A stretch of 19,185 nt of DNA from an uncultured Acetobacteraceae bacterium (GCA_937874445.1 CALNAL010000233.1:1-19185), one strand, 5' to 3'. Shown: positions 6,886-14,331, numbered from the stretch's first letter. The notes: a model not told the origin generated them from the sequence alone. Translations and numbers: made by a program.

Positions 6886-8409
6886 TTACATGATCGCGCC
6901 GATATGCCATGGGGCGAATTCGAGCTGGCCGTACCCGTAGTTCTCGCTCTTGGTGCGCTCGCCCGAGGCGACGCGGAGGATCATCTCGAAGATCTCCTCG
7001 CCGACTTTTTCGATGGAGGTATCGCCGTCGACGATGCCGCCGCAGTTGACATCCATGTCCTCGGACTGGCGGTTCCACAACGGCGTGTTGGAGGCGGCCT
7101 TGATGGAGGGAATCCCGGTGCCGCCGTAGGCCGAGCCGCGGCCGGTGGTGAAGACCATGATGTTCGCGCCGCCGGCGATCTGGCCGGTGGTGGCCACGGC
7201 GTCGTAGCCTGGGGTGTCCATGAACACCATGCCCTTCTCGGTGACCGGCTCGGCGTATTCGTAGACTGCCGTGAGCGGGCTGTGGCCGGCCTTGGCGATG
7301 GCGCCGAGGGATTTTTCGAGGATGGTGGTCAGCCCACCCGCCTTGTTGCCGGCGGAGGGGTTGTTGTTCATTTCGCTATGGGTACGGGCGCAGTAGTCCT
7401 CCCACCAGCGGATGCGATCGACCAGCTTGCGTCCCACGGCCTCGGTGGTGGCGCGGCGCGTGAGGAGGTGCTCGGCCCCGTAGATCTCGGGCGTCTCGGA
7501 GAGCACGGCGGTGCCGCCATGGGCGACCAGCCGATCGACCGCGTTGCCGAGCGCGGGATTGGCGGAAATGCCAGAGCAGCTGTCGGATCCGCCGCATTCC
7601 AGCGCCAGCACCAGCTGGCTGGCCGGCACACTCTGGCGCACCGCCTGGTTGACGATCGGCAACATCTCCTCGACCATGGCGATGCCGCGCGCGATGGTCT
7701 TGCCGGTGCCGCCGGTTTCCTGGATGGTCATGGTGCGGAGCATCGGTCCCTCGACGAGGCCCTGCTGCTTCATCATCACGGGGATCTGGTTGCTCTCGCA
7801 GCCGAGCCCGACGATGATGACCCCGGCGAAGTTGGGGTGGCGCGCATAGCCGGCCATGGTCCGGCGCATCACCTGCATGGCCTCGCCCTCGAATCCGACG
7901 GCGCAGCCAAGGCTTTGTGGAAGCGAAACGACCCCATCGACATTGGGGTAGTCCTTGAGCGCATCGCCGCCGAAATGGTCGGCGATGCGGCGGATGGCCG
8001 TGGCGGAACAGTTCACCGAGGAGATCAGGGCGATGTAGTTGCGCGTGCCGATCCGTCCGTCCGGCCGCACGAAGCCCTGGAAGGTGCGTTCCTGCGCGGC
8101 GCGGGCGAGGGGGGCGTTCTCGGTGGCAAAGGCGTAATCGCGGGCAAACTCGTCGCCCATGCCGAGGTTCTGCAGATGAACGTGCTCGCCGGGCGCGATG
8201 TCCGCGGTGGCAAAGCCGATGATCTGGTTGTAGCGCCGCACCGGCTGGCCCTTGGCCAGGGCGTGCACGGCGACCTTGTGGCCGAAGGGGATGTCCTGCC
8301 TGAGCTTCAGCCCGGAAGGCAGGATCTGGCCGGCAGAGAGCGGCATGCGCGCGATGACGACGTCGTCGTTCGCATGCAACTGGATGGTCGGGGATTGTGG
8401 GTCTGACAT
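6886..8409 (-). CDS. UxaA/GarD-family sugar-acid dehydratase (galactarate/altronate dehydratase-like)
   Basis: 507 residues, close to GarD (about 523) and UxaA (about 495). A small N-terminal SAF domain (about 8-80, with GHKVAVHALAKG and the IGFATADIAPGEHVH strand) precedes the catalytic region. Visible family blocks are YPNVDGVV (154-161), GLGCESNQ (201-208), ECGGSDSCSG plus ISANP (271-285), NPSAGNKAGG and VFTTGRGSAYG. Conserved Cys (134, 169, 204, 272) could serve the iron site known in this family. The segment MDVNCGG...EEIFEMILRVASG resembles GarD more than UxaA, favouring an aldarate such as galactarate, but altronate or another acid is possible. The reaction is removal of water to give a 2-keto-3-deoxy acid, the substrate class of the aldolase encoded just upstream. 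A GGAGGA ribosome site lies about 14 bases before the ATG. Confidence 0.9.
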   Translation of the reverse strand: MSDPQSPTIQLHANDDVVIARMPLSAGQILPSGLKLRQDIPFGHKVAVHALAKGQPVRRYNQIIGFATADIAPGEHVHLQNLGMGDEFARDYAFATENAPLARAAQERTFQGFVRPDGRIGTRNYIALISSVNCSATAIRRIADHFGGDALKDYPNVDGVVSLPQSLGCAVGFEGEAMQVMRRTMAGYARHPNFAGVIIVGLGCESNQIPVMMKQQGLVEGPMLRTMTIQETGGTGKTIARGIAMVEEMLPIVNQAVRQSVPASQLVLALECGGSDSCSGISANPALGNAVDRLVAHGGTAVLSETPEIYGAEHLLTRRATTEAVGRKLVDRIRWWEDYCARTHSEMNNNPSAGNKAGGLTTILEKSLGAIAKAGHSPLTAVYEYAEPVTEKGMVFMDTPGYDAVATTGQIAGGANIMVFTTGRGSAYGGTGIPSIKAASNTPLWNRQSEDMDVNCGGIVDGDTSIEKVGEEIFEMILRVASGERTKSENYGYGQLEFAPWHIGAIM

Positions 8410-8481
8410 GGAAGTTTCGTTTTCCTCCTCGTCTGGATGGATGGCCCGGTCAGGGCGAAACTGGGGTGTGCCGGTGCGGGG

Positions 8482-9399
8482 TCACCCTGTGGCAGGCAGG
8501 ACTCCGGCGGTGATGAGAACCTTCTTGAGCTCTGCCTTGGTCTCGTCGGAGGGCGGCAGGGTCGGCGAGAGAACCGCCGGGGAGATGTCCAGGCCGGTCA
8601 GGCGGATGGCTTCCTTGACGACGCCGAAGAAAGGCGTGTCGAGAGCATAGATCCGCGAGAGTCTGGCGAGCCGCCGCTGCAGGAGGAGCAGGCTCGCGAA
8701 GTCCTGCTCGCAGAAGGCCCGGTAGATGCCGCAGCAGATGTCGGGCGCGAAGTTGGCCGTGGCGGGCACGCCGCCGTCGCCGCCGTCGAGGAGGTTGTCG
8801 ATCATCAGCTCGTCGAAGCCGGAGAAGACGAGAAAGTCCGGCCGCGCGCCCTTCACCGCGACGACGAGTTCGCGGGTGTGGCCCGGGTTCTCGACGGTGT
8901 CCTTGATGCCGACGATGTTCGGGCAGGCGAGGGCCAGGCGCCGGACCAGGCCGACGGTGAGTTCCTGGCCGGTCAAGGCTGGGAAATTGTAGAGGATGAC
9001 AGGAAGTTCGAGCGTCTCGGCGATCCTGCGATAGTGCCGGAACAGCGCCTCCTCGGTGAGATGCGCGTAGTAGGGGTTGACCACGAGCGCGGCATCGGCG
9101 CCGACGCTGGCGGCGTGGCGGCCGTAGTCGATGACCTCTTCGGTGCCGGGGGCGCTGATGCCGAGCAGCAGGGGGAGGCGGCCGGCCACCTGGCGCCCGG
9201 CGAAGGCGGCAACCTCTTTCCGTAGGGCGGGAGGCATGTGGCAGAACTCGCCGCCGCTGCCGAGGAGGAGCAGGCCGTTCACGCCCGAGGCGATGAGGCG
9301 CTCGAGCAGCGCCGCCATTCCGGCCTGATCGAGATGGCCCTGGTCGTCGACGATGGTGGGGACGGGCGGAATGATACCCTTGAGAGCGGAAATAGGCAT
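8482..9399 (-). CDS. DapA-superfamily aldolase, YagE/YjhH-like (2-keto-3-deoxy sugar acid aldolase)
   Basis: A 305-residue (beta/alpha)8 class I lyase. GIIPPVPTI opens the protein, GSGGEF (47-52) binds the keto acid carboxylate, Tyr137 (ILYNFPALTGQ) and Lys166 (NIVGIKDT) are the catalytic Tyr and Schiff-base Lys. The GIIPPVxTI opening, YNFPALTGQ, and ending pattern DTPFFGVVKEAI are those of E. coli YagE/YjhH, which split 2-keto-3-deoxy-gluconate or -pentonates to pyruvate and an aldehyde; the lysine-forming DapA itself is more distant. A KdgD-like dehydratase-decarboxylase role is the main alternative. I chose ATG 9399 over 9435 because similarity starts there and because a start at 9435 would fall inside the palindromic operator. 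It is the first gene of the operon with dehydratase and transporter. Confidence 0.88.
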   Translation of the reverse strand: MPISALKGIIPPVPTIVDDQGHLDQAGMAALLERLIASGVNGLLLLGSGGEFCHMPPALRKEVAAFAGRQVAGRLPLLLGISAPGTEEVIDYGRHAASVGADAALVVNPYYAHLTEEALFRHYRRIAETLELPVILYNFPALTGQELTVGLVRRLALACPNIVGIKDTVENPGHTRELVVAVKGARPDFLVFSGFDELMIDNLLDGGDGGVPATANFAPDICCGIYRAFCEQDFASLLLLQRRLARLSRIYALDTPFFGVVKEAIRLTGLDISPAVLSPTLPPSDETKAELKKVLITAGVLPATG

Positions 9400-9426
9400 G
9401 AGAGGGCTTCTTTCTCCGGAAGGATA

Positions 9427-9461
9427 GTTCAACATAAAGAACTAAGTTCCTAATGTTGAAC
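9427..9461 (-). promoter_or_regulatory. 35-bp nested palindromic operator of the aldolase-dehydratase-transporter operon
   Basis: GTTCAACAT (9427-9435) and ATGTTGAAC (9453-9461) are perfect complements, and the centre holds GAACT-A-AGTTC, also palindromic. The same bases can be read as two tandem sites of form GTTC-N8-GAAC (9427-9442 and 9446-9461), 19 bp apart, about two helical turns. It lies 28-62 bases before the aldolase ATG in an AT-rich patch. One of the two nearby IclR proteins is the likely binder, since tandem palindromes suit IclR tetramers (inference). Confidence 0.75.
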
Positions 9462-9606
9462 ATTGTGTAGCACGCCCCCGCCGCCCGGACAAGCGGCCGG
9501 GGCGAGACGCAATGGGTTTTCCGGGAGAAAGCGCCCTCGGGAACACGTCGCCCCGCAGACGCAAACGGCGCGAGGCCGTAGTTGCCGTCGCGCCGGAAAC
9601 CGGTCC

Positions 9607-9706
9607 GGGGGGGACGGATGATGACCCGTCTCCCCCTCTGAAGGTTCCTCCCCCCGCCCTAACAAAGGATCGGAACCTCAGCCCGGGGGCGACCGGCAAC
9701 CCCGGG
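9607..9706 (-). other. Cluster of three hairpins after the second aldolase gene
   Basis: Three inverted repeats follow each other in the gap below the second aldolase stop: CCCGGGG/CCCCGGG (9682-9706), AGGTTCC/GGAACCT (9642-9678) and a G-rich 11-bp stem (9607-9617 with 9626-9636). None has a U-tract. Together they probably separate the two minus-strand transcription units. The rest of the 9462-9723 gap shows nothing I can name. Confidence 0.45.
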
Positions 9707-9723
9707 ACAGCGCTATCGGCGCA

Positions 9724-10623
9724 TCAGAGCAGATGCGCCGCCTTGAGAAGCTGGGCCACCTGCGCGCGGGCTTCCGGCGAGAGCGGCCGGGCCGGCGGCA
9801 TCACCGCGGTGGAGATGTCGAGCCCGGTCAGCCGGATGGCCTCCTTGATGACCGCGAAGAAGGGAGTCTCGATGTCGTAGATCGGAGCCAGCGCGGCGAT
9901 GGCGCGGTGCATGGCGATGGCCTTGGGGAAGTCGCCGGCCTGCCAGGCGGCGTAGAGCCCGCAGACGATCTGGGGGGCGAAGTTGGAGATCGCGGGAATG
10001 GCGCCGTCGACCCCCAGCGCCAGCCCGGTGAGGATCTGCTCATCGAAGCCGGGGAAGACCATGAAGTCGGGACGCGCCTGCCGCACCTCGAGGAGGATCT
10101 GGCGGGTGTGGGCGATCTCGGGCACCGTGTCCTTCATGCCGACGATGTTCTCGCAGGCGCGGGTCAGGGCGGTGACCGTCTCGGCGGACATGTCCTGCCC
10201 GGTGAGGGCGGGAAAGTTGTAGATCATGACAGGAAGATCGAGCGCGCGGGCGACCTGCTCGTAGTGCAGGCGCAGGTTCCGCTCGCTGAGGTGTACGTAG
10301 TAGGGGTTGACCACGAGCACGGCCGTGGCGCCGGCCTTCTGGGCGCACCGGCCGAGGTCGATGGTCTCCAGCGTGCCCGGCGCGCCGATGCCCACCAGCA
10401 CCGGCACGCGCCCGGCGACATGGGAGATGGCGAATTCGGTGACCTCGCAGCGCATTTCCGCGCTGAGGTGGCAGAACTCGCCGCCGCTGCCGAGCATCAA
10501 CACGCCGTTGACGCCTGATGCGATGAGGCGGTCGAGCAGGCGAGCCTGGCCGGTCCGGTCGAAACGGAAATCGGACGTGAGGATCGTGGGAACCGGCGGA
10601 ATGATTCCGTGCAGCAGCGACAT
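9724..10623 (-). CDS. Second DapA-superfamily aldolase, YagE/YjhH-like
   Basis: A 299-residue paralogue of the aldolase at 8482-9399 with the same landmarks: GIIPPVPTI at 6-14, GSGGEF (45-50), Tyr135 in MIYNFPALTGQ, Lys164 in NIVGMKDT, and IKEAIRLTGLDIS near the end. It should cleave a 2-keto-3-deoxy acid to pyruvate plus an aldehyde. It is transcribed behind the second IclR gene with a 35-base gap, and an AGGAG ribosome site precedes the ATG. It has no dehydratase of its own, so it may act on a product of the same GarD/UxaA enzyme with different chain length or stereochemistry, or take its substrate from elsewhere. The two copies differ at many positions, so the duplication is not recent. 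Confidence 0.88.
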   Translation of the reverse strand: MSLLHGIIPPVPTILTSDFRFDRTGQARLLDRLIASGVNGVLMLGSGGEFCHLSAEMRCEVTEFAISHVAGRVPVLVGIGAPGTLETIDLGRCAQKAGATAVLVVNPYYVHLSERNLRLHYEQVARALDLPVMIYNFPALTGQDMSAETVTALTRACENIVGMKDTVPEIAHTRQILLEVRQARPDFMVFPGFDEQILTGLALGVDGAIPAISNFAPQIVCGLYAAWQAGDFPKAIAMHRAIAALAPIYDIETPFFAVIKEAIRLTGLDISTAVMPPARPLSPEARAQVAQLLKAAHLL

Positions 10624-10658
10624 GGGACGACGAAACTCCTAGGACGGATGGGGCGGAT

Positions 10659-11462
10659 TCAGACGGCCACTCTCTGCGTGGCCAGCGCGTTCCACCCGAG
10701 GTCGCGCGAGATCGCCTGGGCGGTCTCGACCACATTCGGGCGCAGCGTGATCATGCGGTGCTCCGGCATGTATTGGGCGGCGCCGGAGACCGAAATCGAA
10801 GCGATGATGAGGCCGGAAGCGTCGCGCACGGGAGCGGCGACGCAGCAGATGCAGGGCTCGTTCTCCTCGATGTCGAAGACGCAGCCGGTGGCGACGTATT
10901 CGCGCATGGCGCGGCGGTAGTGGGCCCAGGAGGGCACCGGCGGATGGTCGGGGCCGGGGGGGACGTCGGGCACCGCGGCGTCATAGACGTGCCGCCAGAT
11001 AGTCTCCTCCTCGTCGAGCAGCAGCGCGCGTCCGACGCCGGTCCAGGCGAGCGGCATGCGGTAGCCGACGCGGCTGTTGGCCTCCAGCTTGCGGGAGCCG
11101 GAAATCTTGGTGACATAGAGCACGTCGGCTTGGTCGCGTACCGCCAGATGCACGGTATCACCGGTGGAATCGGCGAGTTTCTGCAGCCAGGGACGGGCGG
11201 CGGACGTGATCGAGAGCTGGTCGCGGGCGAGGAAGCCGAGCGTCATCAGCATCGGCCCGAGATGGTATCCTCCCCCGGCGGGGCGGCGGATGTAGCCGGC
11301 GGCGGTCAGCGCGGAGAGCAGACGGTGGCAGGTGCTGCGGGTGCAGCCTGCGGCCGCGGCGATGGTCTCCAGTCCGTGCGCACCGCGGGCGACGGCCTCG
11401 ACCACCGCGAAGGCACGTTCAAGAGTCTGAGTTCCGGAGGGGGTTTTTTCAGGATCTGGCAT
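10659..11462 (-). CDS. IclR-family transcriptional regulator (second)
   Basis: 267 residues: winged helix-turn-helix (about 12-70; recognition segment AAAAGCTRSTCHRLLSAL, wing GGGYHLG) and effector domain (about 85-260) with LAVRDQADVLYVTK, the YRMPLAWTGVGRALLLD segment, CVFDIEENEPCICCVAAPV and ASISVSG. It differs clearly from the IclR at 4562, so the ligands probably differ. ATG 11462 is used because the HTH follows at normal distance; the frame stays open to 12014 but that upstream part crosses operators and a repeat copy and lacks family similarity. The second aldolase gene lies 35 bases downstream, so regulator and enzyme are probably cotranscribed. Palindromes 60-95 bases upstream suggest autoregulation. 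Confidence 0.9.
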   Translation of the reverse strand: MPDPEKTPSGTQTLERAFAVVEAVARGAHGLETIAAAAGCTRSTCHRLLSALTAAGYIRRPAGGGYHLGPMLMTLGFLARDQLSITSAARPWLQKLADSTGDTVHLAVRDQADVLYVTKISGSRKLEANSRVGYRMPLAWTGVGRALLLDEEETIWRHVYDAAVPDVPPGPDHPPVPSWAHYRRAMREYVATGCVFDIEENEPCICCVAAPVRDASGLIIASISVSGAAQYMPEHRMITLRPNVVETAQAISRDLGWNALATQRVAV

Positions 11463-11522
11463 GGCTGGGAACAACCGTTGACTGGGATGTATCGTGCTGG
11501 CCCGGGATGGCGCCAGCGTTGC

Positions 11523-11557
11523 TCTCATATTATGGGACCGTCTTCCATGATTTGGAA
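11523..11557 (-). promoter_or_regulatory. Tandem IclR-type operator (proximal pair)
   Basis: Two 15-bp palindromes of form TYCCA-N5-TGGRA lie 20 bp apart: TCTCATATTATGGGA (11523-11537, one mismatch) and TTCCATGATTTGGAA (11543-11557, perfect arms). The second is close in form to the E. coli IclR box (TGGAAAT-N-ATTTCCA type). The pair lies 61-95 bases before the second IclR ATG, where autoregulation is expected. Confidence 0.7.
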
Positions 11558-11716
11558 CCCTCCAGGGACGCCCCGCCAACCGGTCGCCTGCCCCCGCCGG
11601 GCTGCGGCCTGCCTGCGAAAAAAAAGGCAGTTCCGGGCGGGGTTGCATGAAATTCCCGGGAGGTGCGAAGGGTAGCCCATGGCCCTGAGGGAGGCATCCG
11701 GGGGGGGTAAGACGCT

Positions 11717-11752
11717 TCCCACAATATGGGATCATGAATCCATGATGTGGGA
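11717..11752. promoter_or_regulatory. Tandem IclR-type operator (distal pair)
   Basis: TCCCACAATATGGGA (11717-11731, perfect 5-bp arms) and ATCCATGATGTGGGA (11738-11752, one mismatch) lie 21 bp apart. Layout and bases match the proximal pair at 11523 (shared TATGGGA and TCCATGAT). No gene starts directly next to it, so it may cooperate with the proximal pair by looping or mark a distal promoter. Confidence 0.65.
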
Positions 11753-11794
11753 TGGACCCGGTGACGGCCCCGAGCCGGGGTGCAGGGCGGTGCC

Positions 11795-11905
11795 CTTTTC
11801 CCGGGAAGGAAGACCCGCGAAAGCTGCATCCGCCGAAGCGCTTCGCCAGGAGCGCATGGGAAGCCACGCGAAGGAAGCCATTTTTTACTTCTTTATCCGG
11901 AAGGC
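11795..11905 (-). repeat. Interspersed three-hairpin repeat, copy 4 (inverted, eroded)
   Basis: Read on the minus strand it keeps GGATAAAGAAG (complement of 11888-11898), the A run, GGATGCAGCTTTC (complement of 11819-11831) and a GTCTTCCTTCCCGGG end matching the third hairpin region of the copies at 3378 and 16838. The middle stem is replaced by another imperfect one (GCGAAGCGCTTCGGC). Confidence 0.6.
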
Positions 11906-12022
11906 AAGGAGGCGGCTTTCCCTGTCCTCCCCCGGCGGATCCCCTCCTGAGGGCGGGGACCGCCCGGCCCGGGGCCCCGCTTGACGGCGCCGGGGGGAGG
12001 TGGATAGAGTGCAAATGAACAT

Positions 12023-12046
12023 AAACGAACGATGATTTGTTCGTTT
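12023..12046 (+). promoter_or_regulatory. Palindromic operator upstream of the DeoR gene
   Basis: AAACGAAC (12023-12030) and GTTCGTTT (12039-12046) are perfect 8-bp arms around GATGATTT. DeoR-family repressors commonly bind repeats with TTCG/CGAA cores. The site is 70-93 bases before the DeoR start and shares the CGAA core with the sites before the kinase gene, which points to autoregulation. Confidence 0.65.
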
Positions 12047-12115
12047 TGATGCTGGATGGCTTGGCCCGGGGCGTCGGAGATCGGACGTCGGGGGCGGCCG
12101 GCGACGGAGAGCGCG

Positions 12116-12889
12116 ATGAACGCCGAAAAACGGCGTGCCGAGATGGCCCGTTTCATTCTCGAGAACGACGGCGCGGATGTCACGCTGCTGGCCGAGCGCT
12201 TTGCCGTCTCGCCGATGACCATCCGCCGCGACCGCAAGATTCTCGTGGCCCAGCAGTGCATCTCTCCCACCCACGGCGGGGCGATGCCGGCCGGCTTCCT
12301 CTACGGCGAGCTGCCCTACCGGCAGAAGGCCGCGATCAACCTCGAACGCAAGAGCGCCATCGCCCGTGCGGCCGCGGCCCTGGTCGAGGACAACACCTGC
12401 ATCGTGCTCGATGCCGGGACCACCACGCTGGAGCTGGCCCGGCTGCTGCTGCCCCGCTCGTTGACGGTGGTCACGGTCGATCTGCACATCGCCCTGCTCC
12501 TGTCCGCCTCTCCGACCTTGCGGGTGATCACCCCGGGCGGCGAGGTCGATTCCGCGATCCAGGCGCAGATCGGCGCCGCAGCGGTCGATTTCCTGCAGTC
12601 GGTCAACGCGTCCATCGTCTTTCTCGGCAGCGCCGTGTGGGATGCCGGCAAGGGCGTGTCCTGCTCCTCCCTGCTCAAGCAGAAGATCAAGCGGACGATG
12701 CTGCGCCGGGCGGAACGTTCCGTGCTGCTGGTGGATTCCTCCAAATACGGCCTGTGCAATCCCTGGGGGGTCGCTCCTCTCGACGATTTCGGCGCCATCA
12801 TCACCGATGTCGGCCTGACGGCCCGCGCCCGCCGCGAGGTGCGGGGGGCCGGAGGCGGGCTGATGGTTGCCGATGCCCCGGCTTCATGA
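12116..12889 (+). CDS. DeoR-family transcriptional regulator of the tetronate module
   Basis: 257 residues. The N-terminal DeoR helix-turn-helix (TLLAERFAVSPMTIRRD, 23-39) is followed by the THGGA motif (52-56). The usual Leu after IRRD is Arg, a small departure from the family pattern. The DeoRC sugar-phosphate sensing domain (about 75-240) has LDAGTTTLELARLL (98-111) and VLLVDSSKYG. DeoR proteins usually sense a phosphorylated intermediate, here plausibly a phosphotetronate or DHAP. ATG 12116 has GGAGA 5 bases upstream; an earlier ATG at 12056 would add 20 residues with no similarity. The kinase gene follows after 68 bases filled with CGAA repeats, so the protein likely represses both itself and the kinase-PdxA2-transporter genes. 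Confidence 0.88.
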   Translation: MNAEKRRAEMARFILENDGADVTLLAERFAVSPMTIRRDRKILVAQQCISPTHGGAMPAGFLYGELPYRQKAAINLERKSAIARAAAALVEDNTCIVLDAGTTTLELARLLLPRSLTVVTVDLHIALLLSASPTLRVITPGGEVDSAIQAQIGAAAVDFLQSVNASIVFLGSAVWDAGKGVSCSSLLKQKIKRTMLRRAERSVLLVDSSKYGLCNPWGVAPLDDFGAIITDVGLTARARREVRGAGGGLMVADAPAS

Positions 12890-12890
12890 A

Positions 12891-12942
12891 CGAAATCGAA
12901 CAAAATGAGATATTTCGAAATAAAACATATCGAAATAGAACG
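12891..12942 (+). promoter_or_regulatory. CGAA-repeat operator before the kinase gene
   Basis: An AT-rich patch between GC-rich genes. CGAA occurs at 12891, 12897, 12916 and 12931. TATTTCGAAATA (12911-12922) is a perfect 12-bp palindrome and CGAAATA recurs 15 bp later. The CGAA core matches the palindrome before the DeoR gene. This suggests an internal promoter-operator under DeoR control. Confidence 0.65.
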
Positions 12943-12957
12943 TCCGGGAGAGCAGAC

Positions 12958-14331
12958 ATGCCCAGGATCGCCATCGTCGCGGATGACCTGACCGGCGCCA
13001 ACGCCAACGGCGCCCTGCTGGCCGGCAAGGGATTCACCGCTGCCACCTGCCTCGCGCCCGAGGTCTGGGAGGGCGACGCCTTCGCCGGCATCGACGCCGT
13101 GGCCCTCACCACCGACAGCCGCCTGCTGCCCGCGGCCGAGGCGCGCCGGCGGGTGCGCACGGGATTCCGTGCCTTGCTGACGCACGGCAAGCCGGCGGTG
13201 CTGGCCAAGCGCATCGATTCCACCCTGCGCGGCAACCTCGGCCCCGAGATCGAGGCGGCCCTGGAGGCCATCGACGCGAGTGGACTCTGGCCGGAGCCGG
13301 CGCTGGCGGTGGTGGTGCCCGCCTTCCCCGGCTCGCAACGCATCGCCGTGGGCGGCTATCTGCTGGTCAACGGGGTTCCGCTCGTCCGCTCGCCGATTGC
13401 CCGCGAGCCCACCGCCAATCTCGACACCGCGCAGTTCGTCGACCTGCTCACCCGCCAGAGCCGCCTGCAAGTCGCCTGGGTGCCGCTGGCCACGGTGCTG
13501 GAGGGGAGGGAGGTGTTGCGCCGCCAGATCCTCGCCCAGCGTGCCGGGGGCGCGCGCATCGTCGCCTGCGACGCCGTCACCGACGAGGACATCGCCACCA
13601 TCGCCGCGGCGCTGCGCGAGGTTCCCTTCCCGGTGGTGGCGGCCGACCCCGGCCCCTTCACCGCGGCGATGGCCGATGCCCGCATCGGCGCCGCCTCCCG
13701 CGCCGAGCTGCACAACAACGTGCTGCTGGTGGTGGGCAGCGTCACCGCCCTGATGCGCCGCCAGATGGAGGCGTTGCGGCTGGCCCGTCCCTGCACCATC
13801 ACCCGCGTGGACTGTTCCGCCCTGGTCGATCCGGCGCGCCGCGAGGGGGCCGTGGCCGAGGCGGTGGCGGCGGTGTCCGTTCCCGGGGCGGTTGCCCGGG
13901 CCGGCAGCGCCGGGGTCTATGGCGTCTGCACCGTCGAACGGGCCGAGGACGTGCTGTCGCTGGAGACGCTCGCCGCCCGCCACGGCATCGACGTGCCGCA
14001 GGCGTCGATGCGGATCAACAGCGGCCTGGCCGAGATCGCCGAGGCCCTGCTGGGCGTCCCCGGACTGCGGCTGGGCGGCCTCTACACCTCGGGGGGAGAC
14101 GTAACAGTTGCTGTAGCGCATCGATTCCGCGCCCTCGGCTTCTCCGTGCGCGACGAGGTCTTTCCGCTGGCGGTCTATGGCCATCTGCTCGGCGGCCGCT
14201 TTCCCGATCTGCCCATGGTCACCAAGGGGGGCTTCGTCGGCGACAGCGCCGGCATGGTCCGCTGCATCGACTATCTGGTGACCAAGATCTCCTCGCAGGT
14301 GAAGCCTGCCGACAACCAGGGAGTTTCGTGA
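12958..14331 (+). CDS. dtnK: Four-carbon acid sugar kinase (DUF1537), probable D-threonate kinase
   Basis: 457 residues with the two-domain layout of the DUF1537 kinases. The N-terminal substrate-binding domain starts with IVADDLTGANANG (6-18; DDLTG is the family hallmark), followed by KRIDSTLRGN and VVVPAFPGSQR. The C-terminal nucleotide-binding domain has TSGGD (377-381) and TKGGFVGD (422-429), counterparts of the usual TSGGDTA and K-G-F-G motifs. Family members phosphorylate D-threonate, L-threonate, D-erythronate or 3-oxo-tetronates at C4. Pairing with a PdxA2-type gene and absence of any initial dehydrogenase, isomerase or aldolase of the class II (OtnC) kind favour D-threonate. GGGAG lies 7 bases before ATG 12958. 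The frame is open upstream through the DeoR gene but that part is out of frame with DeoR and not coding. The next gene starts immediately after its stop. Confidence 0.88.
   Translation: MPRIAIVADDLTGANANGALLAGKGFTAATCLAPEVWEGDAFAGIDAVALTTDSRLLPAAEARRRVRTGFRALLTHGKPAVLAKRIDSTLRGNLGPEIEAALEAIDASGLWPEPALAVVVPAFPGSQRIAVGGYLLVNGVPLVRSPIAREPTANLDTAQFVDLLTRQSRLQVAWVPLATVLEGREVLRRQILAQRAGGARIVACDAVTDEDIATIAAALREVPFPVVAADPGPFTAAMADARIGAASRAELHNNVLLVVGSVTALMRRQMEALRLARPCTITRVDCSALVDPARREGAVAEAVAAVSVPGAVARAGSAGVYGVCTVERAEDVLSLETLAARHGIDVPQASMRINSGLAEIAEALLGVPGLRLGGLYTSGGDVTVAVAHRFRALGFSVRDEVFPLAVYGHLLGGRFPDLPMVTKGGFVGDSAGMVRCIDYLVTKISSQVKPADNQGVS

Larger units (their letters stand above)
11463..12115. 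other. Long divergent intergenic region between the second IclR and DeoR genes
   Basis: About 650 bases without a gene. In order it holds a tandem operator (11523-11557), a GC-rich stretch with a run of eight A, a second related tandem operator (11717-11752), the eroded repeat copy 4 (about 11795-11905) and the DeoR-side palindrome (12023-12046). Short open frames here cross these elements and lack the coding bias of the neighbours, so I do not call them genes. Confidence 0.7.

Noticed and set aside
6904..8406. Plus-strand open frame of 500 codons
   Set aside because: Exact antisense of the dehydratase gene; composition is Gly/Ala/His/Asp-rich with no recognisable motif.
9400..9426. Possible fifth repeat copy (GGCTTCTTTCTCCGGAAGG resembles hairpin 1)
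   Set aside because: Only about 20 bases resemble the element and none of the other blocks follow; probably chance in a purine-rich leader.
11679..11984. Possible small plus-strand gene of 101 codons
   Set aside because: It overlaps the distal operator and repeat copy 4; codon use does not match the neighbours and no motif is visible.
11463..12014. N-terminal extension of the second IclR frame (184 codons upstream of the chosen start)
   Set aside because: It crosses both tandem operators and repeat copy 4, has no IclR similarity, and the helix-turn-helix is at the normal distance from Met at 11462.
12037..12957. Upstream extension of the kinase frame through the DeoR gene
   Set aside because: Out of frame with DeoR, Arg/Pro-rich, and the kinase similarity and ribosome site start at 12958.
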